Shown one piece after another: positions 24,304 through 31,769 of a stretch of DNA of 45,673 nt. The stretch is from Marine Group II euryarchaeote MED-G36 (GTDB taxonomy: Archaea; Thermoplasmatota; Poseidoniia; Poseidoniales; Thalassarchaeaceae). The translations under genes and the position numbers were made by a program. The DNA lies in assembly GCA_002457595.1 (NCBI GenBank), contig NTJR01000003.1, forward strand, positions 1 through 45,673, in the 5' to 3' direction. Position 1 is the stretch's first letter, and each line of letters begins with the position of its first letter. The notes beneath the pieces are model-generated. The model was not told where the DNA came from and searched no databases. It was given only the letters and a program-made list of their open reading frames with translations.

Positions 24304-25035
24304 TCACTCTTCTAGTAGAACGCGGATGTCTTCCATAACCATCTCAGCATTCCAGTCTGTATCTGCCCACCAAACTCTCTGATTTAGACTCTTGTCAACT
24401 ATGATTGTTCCAGTCGTGTGGTCTACCCAATAACTCAGAGGATGATGTTTCACAGTAACATCTCCTTGTTCCTCTTGTTGCGTATCTAGCCCGCATCCAT
24501 CATCGTCTACAGACTCCCCTTCAGGAGTGTCTGCACATTGATCAAACCCGTCAGCTACACCATCTCCATCTTGGTCAGAGTCATAAGTTGTGAGACCTAC
24601 ATCGAAGTTCTGCCATACTGGTTCTATTTGTTCCAAGTCACCTGTAAGATGTGGCCAATCAAGGTCTCTTTCATCTGCATACTGATTTAGTACAGAAGAG
24701 TTGTCTGTCCAAGGGTCAACAGTAATTGAGATGATGGCTACTTTAGTTCCATAGAGGTCTCCAAGTTCATTGGAAACGTAGTCTAGATTTGCACTAACTA
24801 TTGGGCAAATATCAGGGCATCTTGTGAATAGAAATGCCACAACAATTACTTGTCCTTCTAATTCACTAAATTGGAATGCTTCGCCATTTTCATCAATAAG
24901 TGTGAAATCTTCTACAGGAACTGAAGGACTAATTTTTTCTCCGTAGAACTTACTATCTTCTTGACCCATACATCCACTAAAAAGAAATCCAAAAGTCACG
25001 AAAATGGTCAAAATTTGTCTTAACTTCTTTTTCAT
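24304..25035 (-). CDS. SCO1/SenC-family lipoprotein with thrombospondin type 3-like insertion
   Basis: A second SCO protein, in the same operon. The lipobox is FLFSGCMG (Cys22). The CxxxC pair is Cys73/Cys77 in TRCPDICP, ISITVDPWTDN follows, and the copper-ligand His206 is in YWVDHTTGTIIVDK. An insertion at residues 152-184 has the form DSDQDGDGVADGFDQC...DDDGCGLD, a calcium-binding thrombospondin type 3-like repeat placed inside the SCO fold, ahead of the His-bearing strand. This could make metal delivery or partner docking calcium-dependent. The start codon lies two bases after the stop of the cupredoxin-like gene, so translation is likely coupled. Confidence 0.88.
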   Translation of the reverse strand: MKKKLRQILTIFVTFGFLFSGCMGQEDSKFYGEKISPSVPVEDFTLIDENGEAFQFSELEGQVIVVAFLFTRCPDICPIVSANLDYVSNELGDLYGTKVAIISITVDPWTDNSSVLNQYADERDLDWPHLTGDLEQIEPVWQNFDVGLTTYDSDQDGDGVADGFDQCADTPEGESVDDDGCGLDTQQEEQGDVTVKHHPLSYWVDHTTGTIIVDKSLNQRVWWADTDWNAEMVMEDIRVLLEE

Positions 25036-25037
25036 CC

Positions 25038-25574
25038 CTATTCCTCCTTTACACGGCGATGGTTCCAGATAATTGCTGCAGCAGCAATGGAGAGCACTGC
25101 ACCTCCAATTAGAAGAGTCCCACTATCAATTCCGATATCCTCTGATTGTTGTTGCCCTCCAGATAGATTATACCCACTTGGTGGCAAGTTCTCAGTATGA
25201 TTGTCATTCATTATTTTCAGACTAATTAATCCCCATTCCTCCCCTTCTTGTGAAACTATTACGTTCAGTTCCTGACCGGTCCAATTTGCAGGATTCAACC
25301 AAAGTCGACATTCATCATCAACACTAGATGAATTGGATTCAGTAACATTGCAACTCCAGTCATTTACACCGTCCCCTTCGAGATCTATAGTCAACACTCG
25401 GCTTTGGTTTGCAACATTATAGAATACTAAAGTGTCATTTTGTTGAACGGTGGCCAGTTCTGGTTGTATTGATGAATTTCGTAAGATAAAAGAGAATGTA
25501 TCAGCACCGTGAGCAGTTACTGATGGTACCAATAGTAACGTCACCAATATAGCGGCAACGAACTTGATTCGCAT
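25038..25574 (-). CDS. Membrane-anchored cupredoxin-like protein with predicted N-terminal His (copy A)
   Basis: 178 residues. A signal peptide (MRIKFVAAILVTLLLVPSVTA) is predicted to be cut after Ala21, leaving His22 as the first mature residue, as in CopC and other histidine-brace copper proteins. A beta-sandwich follows (TFSFILR, TLVFYNVANQS, VLTIDLEGDG) with a likely disulfide (SCNV ... DDEC), then a Ser/Gly linker and a C-terminal helix (LLIGGAVLSIAAAAIIW) with a basic stop. The histidine that copy B has in its core strand is Arg here (NQSRVLTID), so the inner copper ligands look lost. It sits between the beta-propeller gene and SCO-A with gaps of 9 and 2 bases. The fold assignment is by pattern, not search. 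Confidence 0.65.
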   Translation of the reverse strand: MRIKFVAAILVTLLLVPSVTAHGADTFSFILRNSSIQPELATVQQNDTLVFYNVANQSRVLTIDLEGDGVNDWSCNVTESNSSSVDDECRLWLNPANWTGQELNVIVSQEGEEWGLISLKIMNDNHTENLPPSGYNLSGGQQQSEDIGIDSGTLLIGGAVLSIAAAAIIWNHRRVKEE

Positions 25575-25583
25575 CGCCTCACC

Positions 25584-27539
25584 TCATTCGTTCTCAATCG
25601 CTTCAGCCGACCATAGAGCAGGATAATCAAAGCGGGAATCATAATCTTCATCGAATTGAACTACATAGACTCCACTTACCATTTCGGAAATGTAGATGAA
25701 CCCACGCGGGTCATATTGTAAGCCCCAATCAAATGGTATCATGCAAGATGCCCAGCAATCAGCTAAATCATACTGCAAAGTTGCAGCGGGGTCTTCTATC
25801 CAAGTAGGCCCCGCTGGAAGGTAGTATCCTATAGTGTGAGTTTCTGCCAAACTCTCAATGGCCTGAAATCCTCTATCTGGTTCTGGATATCCATTTTCCC
25901 ATTCAATCTCATCCCATATTTTCCCATGATCAGTCACCCATGTTCCCGCATGGTAGTGAGCCCAGTATACATGACCATCCGCTCCAGTATCACCATTGTG
26001 AGGGCTGAATATGTAACCTCCAGGAATATAATGCTGAGGATGACTACTGCCATTTTCAAGAGTTCCTTCACCTGGCAATCGCCACTTGGATACAAGGAAT
26101 GGTTTGGTAGGGTCGGTCGTGTCGATTGTCCAGACATAACCCGTGTGATTAGCATTCGAACCGTATTCTGGGGCGATGTAAGTGAAATGTCTCCAATTGA
26201 TTCCAAATGTTGCATCATCTGGTCCCGAACCACAATTTTCTGGCCATGTTTCTATTGGGTCGATTTCACTTATTCCCGAACAGACAAGATTGTCCATTGG
26301 TACAGCGTAGTGTATGTTGTCGTTTCCTTGATTGGAATCTAACCATTCTTCGGGACTCATATTTGCGTGTCCGCCCCCATCAGGGCCATACCAGCCATCG
26401 TCAGCGGTCGGACACCCTAGCCAGCGACCAACCTCCGGCGGCCATGAAACTCCGAATGGGTCGGCTACGGTTGGTGGGTCACTAACATCGACTAGTCTGA
26501 GACCAGCTCCCCAGTATGAGACTACCAGAAGTTTCTGTTTTGTTATTGGATGTTCGAAGTAGACATTGTCATGATTGAAGATGGAACCTCCACAGGTAGT
26601 GTATGGTTCAGGAGTATAACCACCCCAGCGAATAATTTCACGGCTTGAGTTCTGTTGCTCATTGTTTTGATTAGGAAGCCAAGATTCTAGTCCCAGTGGC
26701 ACATAGAAAACTTGAGTGCCTTTGTAGAAAGTTCCTGAACTACCTTCGACCATCTCTGGGTAAGGGTCTGCTCCGAATAGGAATAGGCTACATTCCTCAC
26801 GAGGGTCTATCGCACCATCCCAGTCACAATAGACATGCAGGTCTTGATTGTGGAAGCCTGCAGGTGGGTTGTTCCATTCTGCAACTTTTACTGGGCTAGT
26901 TTTATCCCCAACATAGATGACATCTAGTCGATTCGTACCACTGTTAGCATCGTCGTCATTAGGAATTGGATCCAACTCACTATTGGTAAGTTCGTGGTTA
27001 ATCAAAACCCAGTTGTTGTCCGGGGTGACTTTGATGTCGATTATTCTGGCAACTTCGGCATAATATGTTGAGAGCATCTGGATATTGTTAGGTGAACTGA
27101 TATCGAGAATCTCAAATTGATTATAACTTGAAACATAAGCATAGCAACCTCCTGTTCCGTCAGCATAGATTTCACAATCTTCGTCGAAGTTTCCTTCTAT
27201 CGCTATCTCTGAGTTATCTCCGGGTGTTGGTCCAGTGTTCTTTGAGGATTCAAGACACGGCCTACCCATTGTGTCGTCAAATTCAGCAGGAGGTTTGACT
27301 TCTCCATCACAGTTTAGGTTATGATAATCAATAAGTTTGGTATTAGATGTTGATAGTCTATGAGAAAATAGGTCGCTATGAGAGTGGTTCTCATTTTCAA
27401 TTTCCATAACAGGGTCTACCCATCCTTCGTTAATCGAATCTGAACTATCTGGTTTGAAAATAGCAATACAGCCACTCATCGGTGCAGCAACCATCAGAAA
27501 AACCATAATTAGCATTGGAAATTGAGTAGTTCTGGTCAT
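25584..27539 (-). CDS. Lipoprotein with LVIVD-type beta-propeller (copy B)
   Basis: 651 residues from the ATG at 27539, which opens a lipoprotein signal peptide (MTRTTQFPMLIMVFLMVAAP, then MSGC). Repeated blades of the form WGAGLRLVDVSDPP, QFEILDISSPNNIQML and SGVYVVQFD identify an LVIVD-repeat propeller. Histidines cluster at blade edges: GFHNQDLHVY, FNHDNVYFEHP, HPQHYIPGG, FSPHNGDTG and WAHYHAGTW. Several recur at the same places in copy A, suggesting a metal site, perhaps like that of copper-dependent SBP56/methanethiol oxidase propellers. Starts further upstream (27575) would spoil the signal peptide. Fold confidence is good; the enzymatic role is inference. Confidence 0.72.
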   Translation of the reverse strand: MTRTTQFPMLIMVFLMVAAPMSGCIAIFKPDSSDSINEGWVDPVMEIENENHSHSDLFSHRLSTSNTKLIDYHNLNCDGEVKPPAEFDDTMGRPCLESSKNTGPTPGDNSEIAIEGNFDEDCEIYADGTGGCYAYVSSYNQFEILDISSPNNIQMLSTYYAEVARIIDIKVTPDNNWVLINHELTNSELDPIPNDDDANSGTNRLDVIYVGDKTSPVKVAEWNNPPAGFHNQDLHVYCDWDGAIDPREECSLFLFGADPYPEMVEGSSGTFYKGTQVFYVPLGLESWLPNQNNEQQNSSREIIRWGGYTPEPYTTCGGSIFNHDNVYFEHPITKQKLLVVSYWGAGLRLVDVSDPPTVADPFGVSWPPEVGRWLGCPTADDGWYGPDGGGHANMSPEEWLDSNQGNDNIHYAVPMDNLVCSGISEIDPIETWPENCGSGPDDATFGINWRHFTYIAPEYGSNANHTGYVWTIDTTDPTKPFLVSKWRLPGEGTLENGSSHPQHYIPGGYIFSPHNGDTGADGHVYWAHYHAGTWVTDHGKIWDEIEWENGYPEPDRGFQAIESLAETHTIGYYLPAGPTWIEDPAATLQYDLADCWASCMIPFDWGLQYDPRGFIYISEMVSGVYVVQFDEDYDSRFDYPALWSAEAIENE

Positions 27540-27600
27540 GCAAACACCTTGGTAGCGCTCCCGCTGACCTAGCACAGCAATTCAATGCAGCGGTCCGTAG

Positions 27601-27618
27601 CGCCCTCTAAAGAGGGCG
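27601..27618 (-). terminator. Perfect hairpin between the two propeller genes
   Basis: CGCCCTCT-AA-AGAGGGCG forms an 8-bp stem with a two-base loop, starting four bases after the stop of propeller copy A and ending 62 bases before the start of copy B. No T-run follows on the minus strand, so it may be an mRNA-stability or processing stem rather than a classical terminator. Confidence 0.5.
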
Positions 27619-27621
27619 TAT

Positions 27622-29370
27622 TTAGGACTCTAAAGGCATTCCATATGGGGAATCAATATCGAGTTGCACGATATAGAGTCCTGAGGTAATGCAAGAGAGA
27701 TAGGTGTATCCTTCATGGTATTCTGCCGCCCAAATGAAAGGAGTCCATCCGAATTCATAGTATGAACTATCTAGAGGGACTCCATCCATTCCGTGTGGTA
27801 GGTTGTAACCTATTGTGGCCTGCATATGAGCTACTGTTCGGTTCATATCTTCTTCTAATCCAAGCGCCATCAGTGTCTCGATATCAACAACCCATACTCC
27901 AGCGTGGTAACTTGAGAGGTAGATTCGGCCATCCCAAGCTCCTCCGTAACTATTGTCGGGAAGGCCAGGTAACCCAGTTTGGAAGATCTGAGTATCCGCA
28001 TTGTGAGGGCTGAAAAGCAACCATTCCTCACCACCAGGGATGTGGTGTAGTTCTGCGAAAGGCAACTCATAACCATGAATCAATTTTGGTTTGAATGTGA
28101 CCTTTCCATTTACACTTTCATATTCAGTTGTGTCAAGTAAGTACCCCATTCCAGTTCCTACACTAGTTTCTAGAACTTCAGTTGCAAGGAATGTCAGATG
28201 CATTTTTCCAGTAGGATATCCTAGATGTGATGCATCAACCATCTCATCGATTGGTTCTGCATAATGAATGTATGAGGCACGGCCTCCATTCTCATTACTA
28301 GTGCAGCCACAATCCATTTCGCCATCTCCATCTAAATCAGCGAATTCCATCCAAAGTCCTACTTCAGGTGCTCTCCAGTTGCATCCCAATTGGGTTCCAA
28401 ATGACCCTCTGCAAGCAGCTGCCACTGTTAGGTACTCTACCATGTCATTACCCGGATGAGGGACATCTGAAACATCGAAAATCCTTAGCCCTGCTTCCCA
28501 GTAGGCGCCGTAAACGTAGGTGCGTCCAAAACGTGGGTCATTTTGATCTTCTCCAGGCCAAGTCTGAACGGTCATGTCGTGAATGTAAATCCAGCCTCCC
28601 AAAGTAGTCTCCCAACTGACTTCGGCCTCGCCCACTTTGACGATTCGAGGAAGATCCCCATAAGCGGCGAAGTTGAGGTGAGCAATTGTGATACCACCAC
28701 AAGCATCTCCTTGACCAACATCACATTGTTCGTAGTCGGGGTTGGCCACAAAGATGTACCATTCATTGTCCATCATATGTGTGTAGAGATTGTGAGGTCC
28801 GCTTGGGTGGTCTGCATCATACCAAGCATCTACAAATTGAGGGTCAGTCTTGTCTGTAACATCTACTAAAGTCACGGTGACTTGAGCAGGGTCTCCCCAT
28901 TCACCTACGTTTGGATCAGCACTACCCGGATCTACTAATTGATTTTGAACAATAACATATTCTCGTCCATTGTATTCAAGATACTTCACATCCAAAACTT
29001 GAGTATTGGGGTCAATGTAGACTCCGGTAACGGTAGTATTAGCTGGGTTTGTGACATCGACAATGTGTAATTCGGACCATCCAGCAATGTAAGCATAGGT
29101 ATTGCCATCAGGAGAGTCTGCGACTTGAATTTCGGCATTCCCTGGTGCAGTTAATGGATTGAATGAAACTGGAACCAAGTTCTCAGTATACAATTCATGT
29201 TGGCTAGCATTTCTATGGTCATGCCCCTCTACATCGATTAGAGGGTCGACCATAATTTCAGAGGAGTTCGAATCGAGTGAATCTTCTGATGATAACATCA
29301 TCATTGCGACTCCACCAATCAAGAGAGTCAAGGCGAGTGCCCCTGCGATGACAGCCCGCTCGGTATCCAT
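27622..29370 (-). CDS. Membrane-anchored LVIVD-type beta-propeller (copy A)
   Basis: 582 residues. An N-terminal helix (VIAGALALTLLIGGVAMMML) anchors or exports the protein, followed by a Ser/Asp linker and a His-containing segment (VEGHDHRNASQHELY). Blades such as AGWSELHIVDVTNPAN, VTLVDVTDKTDPQF, YWEAGLRIFDVSDVPH and SGLYIVQLD are LVIVD repeats. Conserved His motifs shared with copy B are GPHNLYTHM, WIYIHDMTV, FSPHNADTQ and SSYHAGVWVVD. Cysteines CDVGQGDACGG and DGEMDCGCTS may form disulfides. It is the first gene of the minus-strand block and diverges from cupredoxin-like copy B with only 49 bases between start codons. It may be a metal-dependent oxidase or a binding protein. Confidence 0.75.
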   Translation of the reverse strand: MDTERAVIAGALALTLLIGGVAMMMLSSEDSLDSNSSEIMVDPLIDVEGHDHRNASQHELYTENLVPVSFNPLTAPGNAEIQVADSPDGNTYAYIAGWSELHIVDVTNPANTTVTGVYIDPNTQVLDVKYLEYNGREYVIVQNQLVDPGSADPNVGEWGDPAQVTVTLVDVTDKTDPQFVDAWYDADHPSGPHNLYTHMMDNEWYIFVANPDYEQCDVGQGDACGGITIAHLNFAAYGDLPRIVKVGEAEVSWETTLGGWIYIHDMTVQTWPGEDQNDPRFGRTYVYGAYWEAGLRIFDVSDVPHPGNDMVEYLTVAAACRGSFGTQLGCNWRAPEVGLWMEFADLDGDGEMDCGCTSNENGGRASYIHYAEPIDEMVDASHLGYPTGKMHLTFLATEVLETSVGTGMGYLLDTTEYESVNGKVTFKPKLIHGYELPFAELHHIPGGEEWLLFSPHNADTQIFQTGLPGLPDNSYGGAWDGRIYLSSYHAGVWVVDIETLMALGLEEDMNRTVAHMQATIGYNLPHGMDGVPLDSSYYEFGWTPFIWAAEYHEGYTYLSCITSGLYIVQLDIDSPYGMPLES

Positions 29371-29419
29371 ACTGTTCTTCGTGTCTGCGAGTCATGTTGA
29401 AGTCTTTGCTGCGCTACGA

Positions 29420-30031
29420 ATGGACATGGCGAGAGCGCACCTGCTTGCTGGAATCCTGTTAATCGGGATATTGTTTAGCCCCTCTGCCTATGCCCATGAC
29501 CAAAAAGAATACACAATAATTCTACACTCAGAGGGCTCTAATCCAGACGGTGTGAATGAAGGGATATTGGTGGATACTGATTCACTTTTCTTCAGAAATC
29601 ATGATTCTAGAGATGGCGCAATGCATCGTATCTTAGTCGATGCCAACTCTGATGACGAATTCGGGGGTGTCGATGATTTTGACTCTGGCTGGCTAAATAC
29701 AAATTGTGAGAAGAATGAAACTGGTGCTCTTGTTGATAGTGATTGTAAAACAGCCGCATTCATTGAACTCTCAGCGTCTAATGGGTTACTACCTGGAAAT
29801 ATTTCTATGATGCACCAAATTGATTTTGATGGCGTGGTTGAAGAATATTCATTCTATGCTAATTTTGCACTGGACGATCATTCAGTAAATTCAGAACCAG
29901 GAACTCCTTCAACGACTGATGACAACACAAAATCTTCTCGAGATTCAAATCTAAGGGCTGTAATTCTGTTTTCAGTCTTTGTCTCCCTTCTATTAATCGT
30001 TAAACTAACTAACCACAAAAACGATGATTGA
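29420..30031 (+). CDS. Membrane-anchored cupredoxin-like protein with predicted N-terminal His (copy B)
   Basis: 203 residues. The signal peptide (LLAGILLIGILFSPSAYA, perfect A-x-A) leaves His26 as the first mature residue. The mature protein parallels copy A: YTIILHSEG, SLFFRNHD, HRILVDANSDDE, a Cys pair (NCEKNETG ... SDCK), MMHQIDFDGVVEEYSF, a linker and a C-terminal helix (AVILFSVFVSLLLIVKL). Unlike copy A it keeps internal histidines (NHDS, AMHRI, MMHQI), so with the N-terminal His it could bind copper. The start is the ATG at 29420 or 29426; anything upstream overlaps the divergent propeller gene. The paired layout ties it to the block on the other strand. Confidence 0.65.
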   Translation: MDMARAHLLAGILLIGILFSPSAYAHDQKEYTIILHSEGSNPDGVNEGILVDTDSLFFRNHDSRDGAMHRILVDANSDDEFGGVDDFDSGWLNTNCEKNETGALVDSDCKTAAFIELSASNGLLPGNISMMHQIDFDGVVEEYSFYANFALDDHSVNSEPGTPSTTDDNTKSSRDSNLRAVILFSVFVSLLLIVKLTNHKNDD

Positions 30032-30089
30032 TTCCTTGCGTCTTAACGGTTGAACTCAAGAACCCCTTGCCTCTCGGCCGCTTCACAAA

Positions 30090-30166
30090 GGGCGCTTAGC
30101 TCAGCTTGGAAGAGCACCTGGTTTGCAACCAGGTGGCCGGGGGTTCAAATCCCCCAGCGTCCACCA
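30090..30166 (+). tRNA. tRNA-Ala (anticodon UGC)
   Basis: A 77-base cloverleaf. Acceptor GGGCGCT pairs with AGCGTCC (one G-U); the anticodon stem CCTGG/CCAGG has loop TTTGCAA (anticodon TGC). The T loop is TTCAAAT, the discriminator is A and CCA is encoded at 30164-30166. Confidence 0.96.
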
Positions 30167-30178
30167 TGATTACAAATT

Positions 30179-30209
30179 CCCCCCCTCTCGCCATGCTTCA
30201 GAGGGGGGG
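30179..30209 (+). promoter_or_regulatory. Perfect 10-bp hairpin covering the crtI start
   Basis: Seven C plus TCT (30179-30188) pair perfectly with AGA plus seven G (30200-30209) around an 11-base loop. The right arm includes the purine-rich region before the desaturase and the first G of its GTG start. In RNA it would be very stable and would hide the start. It also begins only 13 bases after tRNA-Ala, so it may instead end or process the tRNA transcript. Confidence 0.65.
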
Positions 30210-31753
30210 TGTCCACGAGCCGTGATGTGTTGATTGTTGGAGCAGGACCTGGTGGTCTGGCTTGCTCATTACTCTTAGCGAAAGCAGGTATCAAGGTGAC
30301 TATACTTGAGAAATCAGATGGCGTCGGTGGTCGGACACGAGTATTTGAGAAGGATAATTATAGGTTTGACACAGGGCCTACATTCTTTCACTATACAGAA
30401 ATCATTGAAGAAATATTTCAAGCAATAGGTCTTGATGCCCATGATGAATTGGGACTTATTCCTCTTGATCCAAATTATCGAATTATTTTCGGTGCAGGAG
30501 GAAGCCTTGACGCAACCACAAATCTAGATTCGATGACTGAACAGATAAGCCAGTTGTGTGGGGAAAAAGAGGCTAATGGGTTCCTATCATATATTGAGGA
30601 TAATAGAAGGAAACTTCGATTATCGAAGAATTGCCTTAACACTCCTTGGAGTGGCCCTTCCGATTTACTTAGCCGTAGGGCATTACGTGTCTCAAAGGTA
30701 CTAAGGCCATGGAGAAGTGTTTCATCTGACCTTTCCAAATCATTCACCGATGAGAGACTTCAGTTAGCGATGTCATTCCAAACAAAATATCTAGGCATGA
30801 GTCCATTCCAAGCTCCTAGTTTATTCACAATTCTAGCCTATCTTGAATATGAACATGGAATATTTCATGCAAAGGGAGGGCTAGGTACAATCACTGAAAA
30901 AATGGCTAAAATCGCGCGAGACATGGGTGTTGAAATAATACTGAATGAACCTGTTACAAAATTCATTTTTGATGGTAAGAAGGTAATCGGAGCAAGAACT
31001 GATAATGGTGATTATACTGCTGATAGATTTGTCATGAATGTTGATTTTGCGACTGGGATGAAAGGTTTGATTCCAGATGCCCTTCGTCGTCGATGGTCTG
31101 ATGAAAAATTGGAACAGAAGTCATATTCCTGTTCTACATTTATGCTTTATTTGGGGATAGACAAGAAGTTTGACACACCTCACCATCAGATATATGCCTC
31201 TAAGGATTACCAAGGAAATTTGCAAGATATTACTGAGCATAAAGTCACTTGGGATGACCCTTCCTTATACGTTCAAAACGCATGTGTCACTGACTCATCC
31301 CTAGCTCCAGAAGGCCATTCTACCCTCTATGTTCTAGTACCGATTTGTAACACACATCCTACTATAAATTGGAAAGAAATTAAGCATGAATATAGAGATT
31401 TAATAATCAGGCAGATGGAGAAATTGGGTTTCCCAAATCTCAATCAACATATTATTTCTGAAACCATCATTACTCCTGATGATTGGGCATCTAGAGATAT
31501 CTACAAAGGTGCTGTTTTCAATCTCGCACATGGGCTTGATCAGATGTTATGGCGTCGCCCGCAGAATAAATTTGAAGAATTAAATCAATTGTATCTAGTA
31601 GGTGGTGGCACTCATCCAGGCAGCGGCCTTCCAACTATTTTTGAAAGTGGCCGAATCTCTGCTAAGATGATTTGTGCGGATATGGGCGTTGAACCAGATT
31701 GGAATGGTGTTAACACTTGGTTTGATGAAATCCGAAAACCATCTTATAATTGA
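30209..31753 (+). CDS. CrtI-type phytoene desaturase / carotenoid oxidoreductase
   Basis: A 514-residue FAD-dependent amine-oxidase-fold enzyme. The dinucleotide-binding motif VLIVGAGPGGLACSLLLAKAG and EKSDGVGGRTR lie at the N-terminus, YRFDTGPTFF is next, and the CrtI C-terminal signature LYLVGGGTHPGSGLPTIFESG is complete. It would desaturate phytoene or saturate/isomerise related carotenoids, possibly toward retinal or membrane pigments. The start is a GTG directly in the G-run; a 7-base G tract sits at the start, and the ATG at 30193 would come into frame if one G were lost. No crtB or rhodopsin gene is in the window. The exact carotenoid substrate is open. Confidence 0.88.
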   Translation: MSTSRDVLIVGAGPGGLACSLLLAKAGIKVTILEKSDGVGGRTRVFEKDNYRFDTGPTFFHYTEIIEEIFQAIGLDAHDELGLIPLDPNYRIIFGAGGSLDATTNLDSMTEQISQLCGEKEANGFLSYIEDNRRKLRLSKNCLNTPWSGPSDLLSRRALRVSKVLRPWRSVSSDLSKSFTDERLQLAMSFQTKYLGMSPFQAPSLFTILAYLEYEHGIFHAKGGLGTITEKMAKIARDMGVEIILNEPVTKFIFDGKKVIGARTDNGDYTADRFVMNVDFATGMKGLIPDALRRRWSDEKLEQKSYSCSTFMLYLGIDKKFDTPHHQIYASKDYQGNLQDITEHKVTWDDPSLYVQNACVTDSSLAPEGHSTLYVLVPICNTHPTINWKEIKHEYRDLIIRQMEKLGFPNLNQHIISETIITPDDWASRDIYKGAVFNLAHGLDQMLWRRPQNKFEELNQLYLVGGGTHPGSGLPTIFESGRISAKMICADMGVEPDWNGVNTWFDEIRKPSYN

Positions 31754-31769
31754 GACGTCAATGCCATAA

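Noticed and set aside
24304-24700. Dockerin/cellulosome domain in the SCO protein
   Set aside because: Only a single Asp-rich TSP3-like unit with its own Cys pair is seen; a dockerin would need two linked 22-residue repeats.
25836-26899. Plus-strand open frames inside the propeller gene
   Set aside because: They are antisense shadows; the minus-strand frame has signal peptide, blades and operon spacing.
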